Below, in pieces: positions 22,281 to 33,889 of a DNA stretch of 64,000 nt. A program made the translations under genes and the position numbers. The stretch covers positions 35,506,528-35,570,527 of the forward strand of contig CAIIXF020000012.1 of the NCBI GenBank assembly GCA_903813345.2. The letters run 5' to 3'. The notes under the pieces were generated by a model that worked only from the letters and a program-made list of their open reading frames with translations, had not been told where the DNA came from and searched no databases. Each line of letters starts with the position of its first letter. Positions within the stretch are counted from its first letter, which is position 1. The DNA comes from Owenia fusiformis. Taxonomy: Eukaryota > Annelida > Polychaeta > Sabellida > Oweniidae.

Positions 22281-23527
22281 CAGAGGTGGCGTTAACGCAA
22301 TTTTTTACGTTTTTTACTCACATTTTTGCAACTCTGACGCAAATATTCATTGTCTACCGAGTCTTTCTGACGCACGTTTGTTTCACATGCAAAATCCCCG
22401 CTTGGTACTTGGTTAAATTGATCCCTATACGTGAAAATACGTGATTGATCAATTGATTGATACCTTCCTACCGATCATTTTCTCATTTCGGTATTTCATA
22501 TAATTTTTAAAGCCCTGTGATTCAGATTCAATGATAAACTTGAAAACATTGATCGATCCCTCGATTTGTTTATCTCGTGAAGCACGTTGCTAGGGGGCGT
22601 ATCAAAAATGCAATAAAACGAACATAACATTGAACAATAATTTATTAAGTTCATACTCCCTTCTAAGGATTTTAGTGATCGTATATTTATCTAAATTACT
22701 GCATAAAATCTTCCCTTGAATGTTCACACGCTAGATTTACGAACCTTTAGTTTCCTTCGCAAGTTCGCAAAATTCCTTCGCTAAGTTAGCAAGTTTCCTT
22801 GAGCCGTCCCCTTCATCAGCATGCGCAGATGTAATGCGCAGTAGGTTTATCAATGGTGCTCACAGTGACCGATCTATCGTAAGTTTTCACCAAGTATTTT
22901 CAATTAACTCCCTCAAGTTAAGATCTTCGATTCACTTAGATCTGAAGCTGATCCTATGAAGATAGATAATGGGCACATGACAATCCAGTCGATCGCACAT
23001 TAAGGGGGGTAATGATGATAAATTAGGTATGAAAACAAATCTACTTTCGGTTTCATTTGATCAGCTATAATTACAAGATTCTACCGTATTCAATTTAAAT
23101 GATGCCCAGTATTGTGGTCGGACTTATATTGCCGTTTTAGACTTTGGAATGATTGCAAAAATGTTTAATTTCAACATGAAACGCTTTGACCCCAATTTGT
23201 GTAACTCCACACAGGGAGAAACTCCTCTCCCACTCAATTCACACCCATGACTCGCTGGACCAGATAATCAGATGATTAATAGTGACATTTTTCTTGCAAT
23301 TGCCTAATTAATTAATTGTTAGTTGTTAATGTGCTATAAGAGTACAATAAAAGGTATGCACAAAATCAAAAAATAGATTTTGTATGTGGTTTCTACATTT
23401 TGTATGCATTTTTACTCAAGAAAAACACTTTTATAGCTTTGACTCAACTTTTTTTCTTGTGACTCACTTTTTTGAAACTACCTGAGTCATGATGACTCAC
23501 AAAAATATATGCCTACCGCCACCGCTG
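22281..23527. mobile_element. hAT-like element with 6-bp flanking duplication
   Basis: Ends CAGAGGTGGCG (22281) and, on the minus strand, CAGCGGTGGCG (23527), flanked on both sides by GCACAG (22275-22280, 23528-23533). About 1.25 kb, no intact transposase. Subterminal GTGACTCA motifs are repeated at the right end. The termini fit hAT, though a 6-bp duplication is shorter than the usual 8. Confidence 0.65.
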
Positions 23528-24138
23528 GCACAGGAAGCATTTCTTCTCCAATTTTGAAAACCCAAGACAATGCTTATGTATGAAATATGGGAAGTTGCCT
23601 ACCCTTCTATTGAAAGCCCATGCCGTTACTTATGCCAGCGCACCAGCTGGAAGTTGGGGAAAAACGCTTCACAAGCCGATATATTCTAACGGTGTGTCAG
23701 CTGGCTTTTGAGCCAGCTGTGTTCAGTAAACTATATCCTATTTAGTCTGAATTATATTCAGACTATAAGGCAACTATGTTAATGTTTGGTAATTTTCAAT
23801 ATTTGTTTACATAGGAAGTGCTATTCAAAATGGCCGATTGGGTAAAATTAATTTGCACATTTGTTACTTCAACTAGCTTTATTTCCACTTGACAACACAG
23901 TCAGAGAGAATGTTTCTGGCGAAAGGAGATTGTCTGGGATGGTATTGATATAATTCCAGGGCAGTTCGAAGAATGTATTAGATGTCCGTGCTTGACAATA
24001 TACTTTTTATTGCATTTATTGTACCTTACTACTTAATTGAAATTTTGTAATGTTTATTTTATTGAAGAAATGGTTCCTCTAATTGATAATTTTGTGCAAA
24101 AAATTTCACTGCAATTTCCACAGGAAAGTAGTAGATCA

Positions 24139-24671
24139 TAACTACCCCCATAAATGTGGGGTTATTTTGAGGATTTTTGATATTTAGGACATTTGTTACT
24201 CAAAATAACCCCACAAAGTTAAGGCTTCAAGTTTGGCCGCTGTACCGTCTACGGCCTTTGTTTTCCTGAACTTCGGCATAAGCAATAATTAATGTTATTA
24301 ATTTAACAGGTGATTTCGTTTGGCACTGTTAAGTTTCCCATCTACCACATAATTCCTCCCAAAATGCAACGCGCGAAAATGGCCAACATTTGAATAGATT
24401 TCGAGAGTCAAATATTACAGCAAATTGTTCCAGTTATAAAGCATTGTTTCGACTGATCGATCGCTCATTAAATTGGAAAAAGAATCTTCTTCACAGAAGA
24501 GAAGAAAAAAGGTAAGGAAACTGCAGATATTGTCAGAACTTGAATCTTCAAATCATGTAAAAAAAACGCAAAGAATCAAAGCCTTAACTTTGTGGGGTTA
24601 TTTTGAGAAACAAATGTCCTAAATATCAAAAAAACTCAAAATAACCCCACATTTATGGAGGTTATCATAAC
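24139..24671. mobile_element. Fold-back MITE, arms about 95 bp
   Basis: ATAAATGTGGGGTTATTTTG near the left end is mirrored at the right, as are GATATTTAGGACATTTGTT and CCCCACAAAGTTAAGGC. The 350 bp between arms have no ORF. The arms are nearly identical, suggesting recent activity or maintenance. Confidence 0.75.
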
Positions 24672-24693
24672 AGACTGACTTCTAGTGTTGGTC

Positions 24694-25582
24694 GACCGGG
24701 TACCTAACGTTCCTAGCAGGGTTACCAACTTTCAAAGTTCCACATTTCCCCCAATATATAGTAGCTTATTGACTTGACAGACTTAGCCTACTGAGTGCAC
24801 TGCTGTTCGATATTTTTACCCTATATGAGACAGAGCACTTTTTAAAATTATCGATCCAGCAAACAGTGACGTCCATGTCACGTTGCTCAGAAATAGCATA
24901 TAAGTTCCTAGAAGACGTTGCACACTTTCGTTCTTTACACATCGAGGCAACGTAAAAATGAGACATCTATTGATGGTATAAAAAGAACGTTGTTGTAACA
25001 TGTCCGTAAAGTTCGTTAGTGTGGAAAACATAATGATTTTTTACTACATAGGTCCATATTTGACGTAACTCGAATGTTAAAATTCAACGTTGTCAAAACA
25101 GGCTTTAATATCAAACTATTTGTTGGTGGGAAAAAAACATGACAAAAACTTTGTGTTCTCACTAAGTCAGTTCATTTCCGGCGTAGTGTTAACGTTAAAA
25201 TTTAACATTGTCGAAATGTTTTTTTCGATTTGAAATAACCTCAAAACGTGATGTCAATAATGACGTTCATGGACCATATTGATCTTACGTTATTTAAATA
25301 TTCAGCAAAACGTCGATGGATCGTTGAATTTCAACATTGTGGAAATGGCTTCAAAATGTTTGTGAGTTAAGGAAACATTACAAAGACGTCAATATGTTCT
25401 CGCCAAATCGGTTCATTACCGACGTTATTTTAAAGTTAAAAGTTAACGTTGTCAAATCGTTCTTACGATGTGAAATAACCTCAAAACGTGACATTGAAAA
25501 TGACGTACATGTATCGTCCAGATCCAACGTTATAAATAAGAAAAATTCCTAACCCTGCTAGGAACGTTAAGCACCCGGTCAC
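24694..25582. mobile_element. 0.9 kb inverted-repeat element
   Basis: ACCTAACGTTCCTAGCAGGG near 24701 matches inverted CCCTGCTAGGAACGTTAAG near 25555. It overlaps the right end of the 4 kb block, so one was inserted into or built upon the other. The interior is rich in AACGTT/ACGTTG motifs, no ORF. Confidence 0.6.
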
Positions 25583-25605
25583 CCGGTTTTTTACACAAAC
25601 CCCAA

Positions 25606-26471
25606 TGAAAAGTTCATAGGCCTACTCCTTGTTACAGTGTTAAAAAGGCAAGAACTTAACTTCGACATATGTGTTACCTGATGAATCGGACCCTCACATG
25701 CCTTCCAAATGTTACTACATCAGCTCATCTTTCCGTCCGATCAACAATAAGTAGCAATAGGTCTATGGTAAATTCTTAAATGTAGTTATTGTCCTTTACA
25801 AATGATTATTGAATATGGCCTACTTTTCTATGAACGGGAGCATCGACCTTGGGGAAGATGCCTCCTAAGTGGAGAAGTGTTTCATGATTTCAGTGAACAT
25901 TTTAAAATGAGTTGTAAACCATAGATCTATTTTTTAAATGCTAAGGTTCAAATTGTATTTTATTCAAATTATATCACTGTTAAACTATATATCTGCTTTA
26001 AATAGCCTTTTGCGGATTATTGATGTAGATGTAGAAGTACAGTTATACAAGAAATGTAAACGATCTGAAAAATTCCCCAAAATTTTCCGACCGGCTTGTC
26101 ATTTCCGGAAGTTATGATATGTTATATTACCGAACATGTGTGAAAATGGAATGTTTGTTCATTCATTTCCCGAGAGCTAAATAAAATGTGAACATCTGAG
26201 GCTTTTAAGTGGGTGGAGCAATCCACCCACTAGACTTAAGTGACTAGTTGCTGAGAAATCTGAAGAATATGTAAAAAATTGATTCAATGCCAAATCTCTT
26301 TGTTTGTTTGTATCCTATTGTGCGCTATGATGCTGCTAAATGGTCTTGTGGTGCTTGAATCTCAAAACAAAATTCGACAAACGTATTACCTCTAGAGTCT
26401 ATTTCTTCCTTAGACACATCCACTGTTAAAACTTGGTATTTCACTTGTATTTCCAGGTCTAGCATTCCAGC
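25606..26471 (+). other. EED upstream region
   Basis: No ORF. Contains an ETS site at 26105-26112, a GTGGGTGGAGCAATCCACCC hairpin at about 26210-26231, and a TTGTATTTCCAG acceptor-like motif ending about 15 bp before the EED start codon. This allows a short untranslated first exon near 26.1 kb spliced to the coding exon, which is inference. Confidence 0.45.
26105..26112 (+). promoter_or_regulatory. ETS-type site upstream of EED
   Basis: CCGGAAGT about 360 bp before the EED start codon; a typical housekeeping-promoter element, role inferred from position. Confidence 0.4.
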
Positions 26472-27719
26472 ATGGAAGTAATTGACCCAGCATCTAAAGA
26501 GGATTCCTCCATCGAAGATGATGATGAAATATCCAGTTTTTGCAGCACTTTTGTTGATGACACGTCAAGAAGTGGAACACCGACTCAATATGGTCCAAGA
26601 AAAGGTCGCGGTCGAGGAAAATACAAAAACCCGAAAAAAAATTACAAGTTAAGCCAGTTTCTTAAAGAAGACCATGGACAACCAATATTCAGTGTGCAGT
26701 TCAACTGGAATATCAATAACAAAGACCGGGAGATTTTTGCGACAGTTGGCGGAAATCGGGTGACAATTTATGAATGTTCAATAGATGGCAGTGTTAAGCT
26801 CCTCCAGGCATATTGCGACGCCGATTCTGAAGAGAGTTTCTATACCTGTGCCTGGACCAGCGAGGATGTGACGGGACAGCCTTTATTAGCTGTAGCTGGT
26901 GCAAGAGGCATTATACGTCTTATAAGCCCTTCTACATCTCAGTGTATAAAAAATTTTGGTGGTCACGGAAATGCTGTAAATGAATTGAAGTTCCATCCCC
27001 GTGAACCAAACATTTTACTTTCAGTAAGTAAAGACCACGCTCTGAGGTTGTGGAACGTGAAAACAGATATCTGTATAGCTGTGTTAGGTGGAGTCGATGG
27101 GCACCGAGACGAAGTACTAAGTGCTGATTTCAACCTCGAAGGCAATAAAATTGTATCTTGCGGCATGGATCATTCACTTAAGATATGGTGCATCGATAAA
27201 GATTACATCACAGAAGTGATTAAGAAATCATATACATACAATGATGAGAAATCTGATAAGCCGTTTCCTATCGTTGCTCACCATTATCCCGATTTCTCAA
27301 CGAGGGATATTCACCGAAATTATGTCGATTGCTGTAAGTGGTACGGAGATTTCATTTTGTCAAAATCGTGCGAGAACTGCATCATATGCTGGAAACCAGG
27401 TGAACTGAATGATGATAAATTCTCTGCATCCAACTCGAAAGTAACCATCTTGCACAAATTTGACTATAAGGAGTGCGATATTTGGTACATGCGGTTCTCC
27501 ATGGACTTTTTCCAACGCTGCCTGGCCCTCGGGAACCAATATGGCAAGGTATTCGTGTGGGATTTAGACGTCGATGATCCCTCGCTGGTGAGATGCACAT
27601 CACTCACTCACGGAAAATGTACAATGCCTGTTCGCCAGACACATTTTAATAAAGATGGGAGCACTCTGTTGTGTGTTTGTGACGATGCAACAATATGGAA
27701 GTGGGACAGGATTCGATAG
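26472..27719 (+). CDS. EED: Polycomb protein EED, single-exon coding sequence
   Basis: A 415-residue WD40 protein matching the whole of EED (human isoform 441): acidic N-terminus, basic [13 protein letters not shown] stretch, then the seven-bladed propeller. EED is the PRC2 subunit that binds trimethylated H3K27 and stimulates EZH2. The aromatic cage is intact: F73 (PIFSVQF), Y124 (FYTCAW), W338 and Y339 (CDIWYMRF). Other family signatures: [73 protein letters not shown], and the C-terminal WKWDRIR. There is no frameshift or stop, so the copy looks functional. Unusually it has no intron, whereas vertebrate EED has about a dozen coding exons. No poly(A) remnant or target duplication was evident at its ends, so retrocopy origin is possible but not shown. 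Confidence 0.95.
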   Translation: MEVIDPASKEDSSIEDDDEISSFCSTFVDDTSRSGTPTQYGPRKGRGRGKYKNPKKNYKLSQFLKEDHGQPIFSVQFNWNINNKDREIFATVGGNRVTIYECSIDGSVKLLQAYCDADSEESFYTCAWTSEDVTGQPLLAVAGARGIIRLISPSTSQCIKNFGGHGNAVNELKFHPREPNILLSVSKDHALRLWNVKTDICIAVLGGVDGHRDEVLSADFNLEGNKIVSCGMDHSLKIWCIDKDYITEVIKKSYTYNDEKSDKPFPIVAHHYPDFSTRDIHRNYVDCCKWYGDFILSKSCENCIICWKPGELNDDKFSASNSKVTILHKFDYKECDIWYMRFSMDFFQRCLALGNQYGKVFVWDLDVDDPSLVRCTSLTHGKCTMPVRQTHFNKDGSTLLCVCDDATIWKWDRIR

Positions 27720-27771
27720 TGACAAGATGTAAACATTGGTCTGAAAGTCTGGAAAAATATTTTATCCAACT

Positions 27772-27949
27772 CAGTGATCTACCCTAGCATTAAAGCAAGT
27801 GGGCGCATGACCCACTTGAGATTTTGAAAAAAGTCTTGCACCCACTTGAAAATGAGAAAAATCATGAAAAATGTCATATTATGACCAATTTTGGTATGAA
27901 TTGTGAAAATGAGAATTTTGCACCCACAAATCCTCTGGAGATCACTGCG
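27772..27949. mobile_element. MITE with CAGTGATCT ends, copy 2
   Basis: Inverted relative to the copy at 17050-17251: ends CAGTGATCT and GGAGATCACTG, flanked by CAACT and CGACT (4 of 5 matching). Shares CAAGTGGGCGCA, CACCCACTTGAAAATGAG and GAATTGTGAAAATGAGAATT blocks with copy 1. It lies just 3' of EED, probably in its 3' UTR. Confidence 0.7.
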
Positions 27950-29240
27950 ACTGCATTGGGAAAGTAAATTACTCTTGCAATTAAAATGAGCCAAACAAGA
28001 GAATAATCAGGATCATAAAATAGCAAGATAAGACAAATGAAAGAGATCAGGCAAGAGAAATTTTTGTTTTTTTTTACGAATATTGGACATCATTTTCAAA
28101 GTTTGTCGGCTAAAAATGTTTAAAGATATTTTTTGAAAATTGTAATTGTAATTGAAAGCCAGATGATATTTTGAAACCAGAATGGTAGAAACAACTCTAA
28201 GGTTGAGCAAAGCTTTTGATAGTTAGATGTCATCACTAGATATAGGCTAGTATTGTAGCTAATTGATAGCTTCATTGGTGCATGTTACACAGCAAGGTAA
28301 AATTGCATCATTAAGAAGTATTTAGAAAAAAAGGCTTCATAATGGAGGATTTTTCGCCTGTTTAACTCCTCAAATATCCCTTGTTTCAAAGGTTTTTTAT
28401 CAGAATGCTTCGTAATGAATTAAACATGCTGTGTAACTCTAACCATTGTTTTGTTGTATATTTGTACTTTAATAAAATCGAACTATAGGACTTTTACAAT
28501 ATTACATATCTTTAGTATTATTTCTGCAGAAATAGAGTTGATGTATATGCCGATATGGCGCAACCCTTGCTTTATTGTACATGGTTACCAAAGAGATCAA
28601 AGATTCCATCATTATTAAGAACATTTTTTCATTTTATGTCACTTTGATTTTGTCACTTTGATAACTGTTTGATTCTTCCTCTCTTTATAGAGCCCCATGG
28701 GCCTAATTTTGAACATTCAAGGGCAACTCGGCATTTCTCAAACATAGTATAGATTTATAAATTATTATAATTTTGCAGTTTATAAAAAATTATGTCACAA
28801 CCACAGTGTTGACATATTGTTATACTCTCCAACTTTTTTTGGTGACAGCCTGCAGTTGGGGTTTTGTGTCTGTAACAAATGGAAGGTGGTGACATTTTGC
28901 ATGTTAATGCCTTTGATGAACTATGTTGCATGCAAAGGTCTTTATTGTGAAGTTTGTCTATTATTCAAATGTGCTTCCCAAAATTGTAAAAGTAATCAGT
29001 TTTAGATTATTTTACATTACATTTGTCAGTTGACCATCATGAATTATAAATACCACATTTAGTACATCCCTCCTAAAAGCTTGGAAAGTGGAAGTCCCAT
29101 TTTGAAGCATGTGCTAAGCCAGTTAAATTCCTGACCTAACACTTTCCAATAGGCTCTCCCATTTGCCAACTTATCGAGGGGGTGTAAATCATTGAAATAG
29201 CAAGTGTATTTAGCATGGAAGGAAGTGTTAGTTTGCTGCT
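27950..29240 (+). other. EED 3' flank, no further gene
   Basis: AT-rich. Open frames here are short and show no domain. A copy of the dispersed 45-bp motif (TCTGTAACAAATGGAAGGTG then GTGACATTTTGCATG) lies at about 28870-28915. Confidence 0.5.
28471..28476 (+). terminator. Candidate EED polyadenylation signal
   Basis: AATAAA about 750 bp after the EED stop codon; the first well-placed plus-strand signal downstream. Role inferred from position. Confidence 0.35.
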
Positions 29241-29248
29241 ATTTAAGT

Positions 29249-30050
29249 GGATGAGTGGATTCATGAAATGGTACCATGAGTGGATTCCTGAAATGGTACC
29301 ATGAGTGGATTCATGAAATGGTACCATGAGTGGATTCCTGAAATGGTACCATGAGCGGATTCATGAAGTGGTACCATGAGTGGATTCATGAAGTGGTACC
29401 ATGCGGGGATTCATGAAATGGTACCATGAGTGGATTCATGAAATGGTACCATGAGTGGATTCATAAAATGGTACCATGAGTGGATTCATGAAATGGTACC
29501 ATGAGTGGATTCCTGAAATGGTACCATGAGTGGATTCATGAAATGGTACCATGAGCGGATTCATGAAGTGGTACCATGAGTGGATTCATGAAGTGGTACC
29601 ATGAACAGATTCTTGAAGTGGTAACATGATTTGATTCATGAAATGGTACCATGTGCGGATTCATGAAGTGGTACCATGAGTGTATTCATGAAGTGGTACC
29701 ATGAGCGGATTCTTGAAAAGGTACCATGAGTGGATTCATGATGTGGTACCATGGCGGATTCTTGAAGTGGTAACATGATTGGATTCTTGAAATGGTACCA
29801 TGGGTGGATTCATGATGTGGTACCATGAGTGGATTCATGAAGTGGTACCATGAGCGGATTCTTGAAATGGTAGGAGTCATTTCATGAAAAGGTACCATGA
29901 GTGGATTCATGATGTGGTACCATGAGCGGATTCATGAAGTGGTAACATGATCGGATTCTTGAAATGGTACCATGGGTGGATTGATGATGTGGTACCATGA
30001 GCAGATTCATGATGTGGTACCATGAGTGGATTCATGAAATGGTACAATCA
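29249..30050. repeat. 25-bp minisatellite with a KpnI-type palindrome in each unit
   Basis: About 32 units of GGATTCATGAAATGGTACCA plus TGAGT, with variants (CCTGAAATGG, GCGGATTC, TTGAAGTGG). Most units contain the palindrome GGTACC and an ATG. Degenerate outliers continue to about 30300. The short minus-strand frames rich in PLMVPFHEST come from this repeat. Confidence 0.9.
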
Positions 30051-31139
30051 TACAAGTACTCATTTAATGCAAAAATGCAATTACTATTTTAGGACTCAGC
30101 ATATCTCCCTATGCACCATAAGGGGATTCATTAAATGGTACCATGATATACTCAAAAATGTGCCCAGTGGATCCATGAATGTGAATGTAATCATGAATGA
30201 GTGGATAAGAATGGTACCATGAATAGATCCAGTAATGGTACTATCCAGCATTCATAGCACCATGAGTAGATTCATAAATGGTTCCATGGATCACAATGTA
30301 GCTTAGAAAGGAATGATAAGCTGATCTTGCAAAATTGTACTGTACGTGTGTGCTGCAATTATACGATTGAGTAGATCCAACTATTGCATTATTTATGTAT
30401 CCAGCAATGATACCTTGAATACCTTTAGGTTGACTATTGTCTGCCTTGAACCTGCAATTGGAATTCTGAATATGAACTCAATTCTATTTGATTTCGAATT
30501 CCTGGATCTCATATGACCATGATATATGTATAATTAGAACAAATATGTCAATATTTCAATACACTGAGGAATATATAAGTTTGGCAACTTGAAATATTAT
30601 TTTGGCCAGGTCTCTCACTTTAAGCATGAATCTTCGGAAAAATGGCATACTCTTAAATTGCAAGAAGACATGTCTCAAATCCAAGGAGATTTTTAAAAGA
30701 CCGAGTTGGCCTTTTTCAACTTTCAATGTTGGAACAACTAACATCTTGTAACTAATTGGTTCAACTAATTTTTAAGGCCCCTTTAAACTGTTTGTAAGGG
30801 CACTTGGAACAATTATTTGTAAGGGTACATTAAATGGACAATTTTATAAGAGCCTCTAGGCAAGTAATTTGTAAGGGCATTTGCACTGGAAATTCAATTT
30901 GTAATGGCCTTATTGCAGCCAATATAAAACCAATTTTGACAGGAAATTATTGGAATGTAAATTCCAAACTGTTTTGATGGATAAGTAATTTGTAAATAAA
31001 TATAAGTTGAGCGTATCAGTCAAATGGGACTTTCTCTTACAGAAAGTTGGGGAAGGGTCATTTAATAGCAGAAGAAACCTAAATGTGGATGGTTGTTGGT
31101 GTTCGGTGGTCAGCGTTTGGCAGTCAGCATCTGTAACAA
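30051..31139. other. No gene recognised
   Basis: AT-rich; TTTGTAAGGGCA-type short repeats at 30790-30910. The 62-codon minus-strand frame at 30556-30744 has no recognised motif. Confidence 0.5.
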
Positions 31140-31782
31140 ATGGCAGGTGGTGACATTTTGCATGTTAATACCTTGTATTTTATCTCATTTTAATTTAAAT
31201 CCTTCGCAGCTACAGCCAAATTGAAGAACTTGATGTCCAGTGTTTGGATCTAGCCGAAAATGAAACCTGGATGGTTAGGGATTTTGAAGATTAGATGCTT
31301 TGATAGCTGTTTTTCTCTTACCATGGCCCAATAAGGCCTATTTACATGTACATGGCCATGGCCATAAAAGTAAGTTTTAAGCCTTTTTTGTTGTTTTACT
31401 TTGTATTAAAGGCCCATGGGCCTTATTTTGAAAATCCTTTTTATAAAAAGTCAACTGAGCTTTAATTTGAGATTAAATTTGAATATTTTAGAGAATAATT
31501 GAAATTGAATTTTGGGAAGGAAATATAGAGATTGATGTTCTATCGGGGGATATTTAAGCACTTAAGGCCAGCCAATTTTAAGGAAAAATCAATATAAGCG
31601 CACAGTATTTGTTCTACTGTGCTATAATCAAGATATTCTTGGGGAATTTGGTTATAAATACGATGTCAGCTTTCTTTGCATTGGTAGTGTACTCCCAGGG
31701 GATATTCTGTTAAATGATAAAATAATGTGTGTGAAAGGATAGATTCAGTGCACAATTTACACTCTTACCTTAATATTTTCAG

Positions 31783-32123
31783 AGTATGGAATGAATGAAC
31801 AAGATAACAATAGTCTTCTATAGCATGCATGCTGTTGGGGTTATTTAGCAAACCAAGGTAATATATGCTTGAGACCAGTTTTTTAATTGCTTTATTATAT
31901 ATCTATCAGACTGAAAATTCAATTAGATATGTAGAATAAGATCATTTTGTCTTATTCTAAGTACAATGTTTTATCCCCTTTCTGACTTAATTGCACATTT
32001 TCTTACAGATTTGGTAGCCCCAGTTTGGATAGATTGACCAACCATAGTCCTGCATCGATGCCATTCATTTGACTGAGAGGCTAGTTTGATACAAAGCTCG
32101 CTAACAAAGATCAAAATTGTAGT
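31783..32123 (+). ncRNA. Candidate noncoding exons, copy A
   Basis: Two exon-like blocks with good splice signals: 31783-31857 (acceptor CTTAATATTTTCAG, donor CCAAG|GTAATA) and 32009-32123 (acceptor TTTTCTTACAG, donor GTAGT|GTAAGT). All frames of the first are closed, so any transcript is noncoding or UTR. The third exon present in copy B has lost its acceptor here (CTTTCGGG instead of CTTTCAGG). Splice sites are predicted by eye only. Confidence 0.3.
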
Positions 32124-32399
32124 GTAAGTGTAGACTAATATGTGATAAAAGGTTGCTTAATTTCATATCATGCTTTCTTTTTGTATGCCACTGTTGTCTC
32201 ATAATGCTCTATTTATATATTCCTTGAATTTAGATCGCATTTCTCAGGATTAGGTTGTCCCCTTTCAAGCTCATTCAACATGTTCAATTGGAATTGGCAA
32301 TAAGTCACTTGACTCCTGTTAGTTCAAATATTTATGCATTCATTCTCTTTCGGGACTTATGAAAACTGTTGTTTCCACGGTTCTCAACCCACTCTGAGA

Positions 32400-33140
32400 T
32401 TAAATGAAGTGTATTGGGGCAAGATGTCTAATGGATAAGGGTCAAGGAAACAGTAATATGATAATAATTACAAGGTGAGACAATATGTACAATATTAAAT
32501 GAAGTGTATTGGGGCAAGATGTCTAATAGATAAGGGTCAAGGAAACAGTAATATGATAATTACAAGGTGAGACAATATGTACAATATTAAATGAAGTGTA
32601 TTGGGGCAGGATGTCTAATGAATAAGGGTCAAGGAAACAGTAATACGATAATTACAAGGTGAGACAATATGTACAATATTAAATGAAGTGTATTGGGGCA
32701 AGATGTCTAATAGATAAGGGTCAAGGAAACAGTAATATGATAATTACAAGGTGAGACAATATGTACAATATTAAATGAAGTGTATTGGGGCAGGATGTCT
32801 AATGGATAAGGGTCAAGGAAACAGTAATATGATAATTACAAGGTGAGACAATATGTACAATATTAAATGAAGTGTATTGGGGCAGGATGTCTAATAGATA
32901 AGGGTCAAGGAAACAGTAATATGATAATTACAAGGTGAGACAATATGTACAATATTAAATGAAGTGTATTGGGGCAGGATGTCTAATGAATAAGGGTCAA
33001 GGAAACAGTAATACGATAATTACAAGGTGAGACAATATGTACAATATTAAATGAAGTGTATTGGGGCAGGATGTCTAATGGATAAGGGTCAAGGAAACAG
33101 TAATATGATAATAATTACAAGGTGAGACAACATGTACAAT
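32400..33140 (+). repeat. 92-bp minisatellite, 8 units (copy A)
   Basis: Units begin ATTAAATGAAGTGTATTGGG and end near GACAATATGTACAAT. Each contains TTACAAGGTGAGAC, which fits a 5' splice site (AAG|GTGAGA). Copy B has three units at 51307-51583, so the array length changed after the duplication. Confidence 0.9.
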
Positions 33141-33889
33141 TTTTCCCTTTATTAAATCTTAAAGAGTTTTCTTCTATTCCTCAACTCCTTATAAATATGT
33201 GATAAAATGTTGAATGAGGATGAAACAGGTTCTTTTAAACCTTTCCTCACGTGAATATTAGAGGAAAATGTTGACCTGCTGATGGATAAGTAAGAGTGTT
33301 TTTTAGGTAAAAACTGGAAATGACGGATCTTTAAATTTTATCACTAAAATACAATTCTTAATAAGCAGTATCACATGTCAACAACTTGTTAAATTGTGGT
33401 GTAAAAATACTGAATAGAACTGGAGATATTGTCATTTCATTGATGTATGTAAATAAAAATAATCAGGCCAAAAGGATCCTATTGTCCTGAAAGGTATAAC
33501 GTAATAGGGCTCCATATGGAGCCTATCATCTTGAAAGGGTAAAATGGGTCATTTGGCTTATGTGAATGGGAGCTGATTTATATGCAATGCCCCCATATCT
33601 CACCAATAATTGAGGTCTGATATAAAAAACACAAAATAACAACCAGTTAAGGTTATATAAAGTATATTTATTATTTGTCTGATATCCTTTTACTTCGATA
33701 TAGACCTTAAAAAGATATTATGTAATTTGCCATTACATACTAAATTTTAATTTAATTAAGGACACTTGAGTGACAGCTTATAGCAAATATAGAAATGGAT
33801 GCATTTCTATAATTACAATTTGCACACACACACTTTATATTTTATTACTCTAGAAATGGTTTATTTTACTGAACCTTGCATCACTTGAC

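Larger units (their letters stand above)
21559..25605. mobile_element. 4 kb nested transposon block with TTTGTGTAAAAAACCGGGTG ends
   Basis: The left end TTTGTGTAAAAAACCGGGTG plus ACCGGGT (about 21561-21587) recurs exactly inverted at about 25579-25605. The interior hosts at least three other inverted-repeat elements (22281-23527, 24139-24671, 24694-25582). No transposase was recognised. The right 0.9 kb has a tandem pair of about 237-bp units (25143 and 25380) sharing GTGAAATAACCTCAAAACGT-type sequence. Confidence 0.65.

Noticed and set aside
26963-27166. Minus-strand frames inside EED
   Set aside because: Shadow frames of a clearly coding WD40 sequence.
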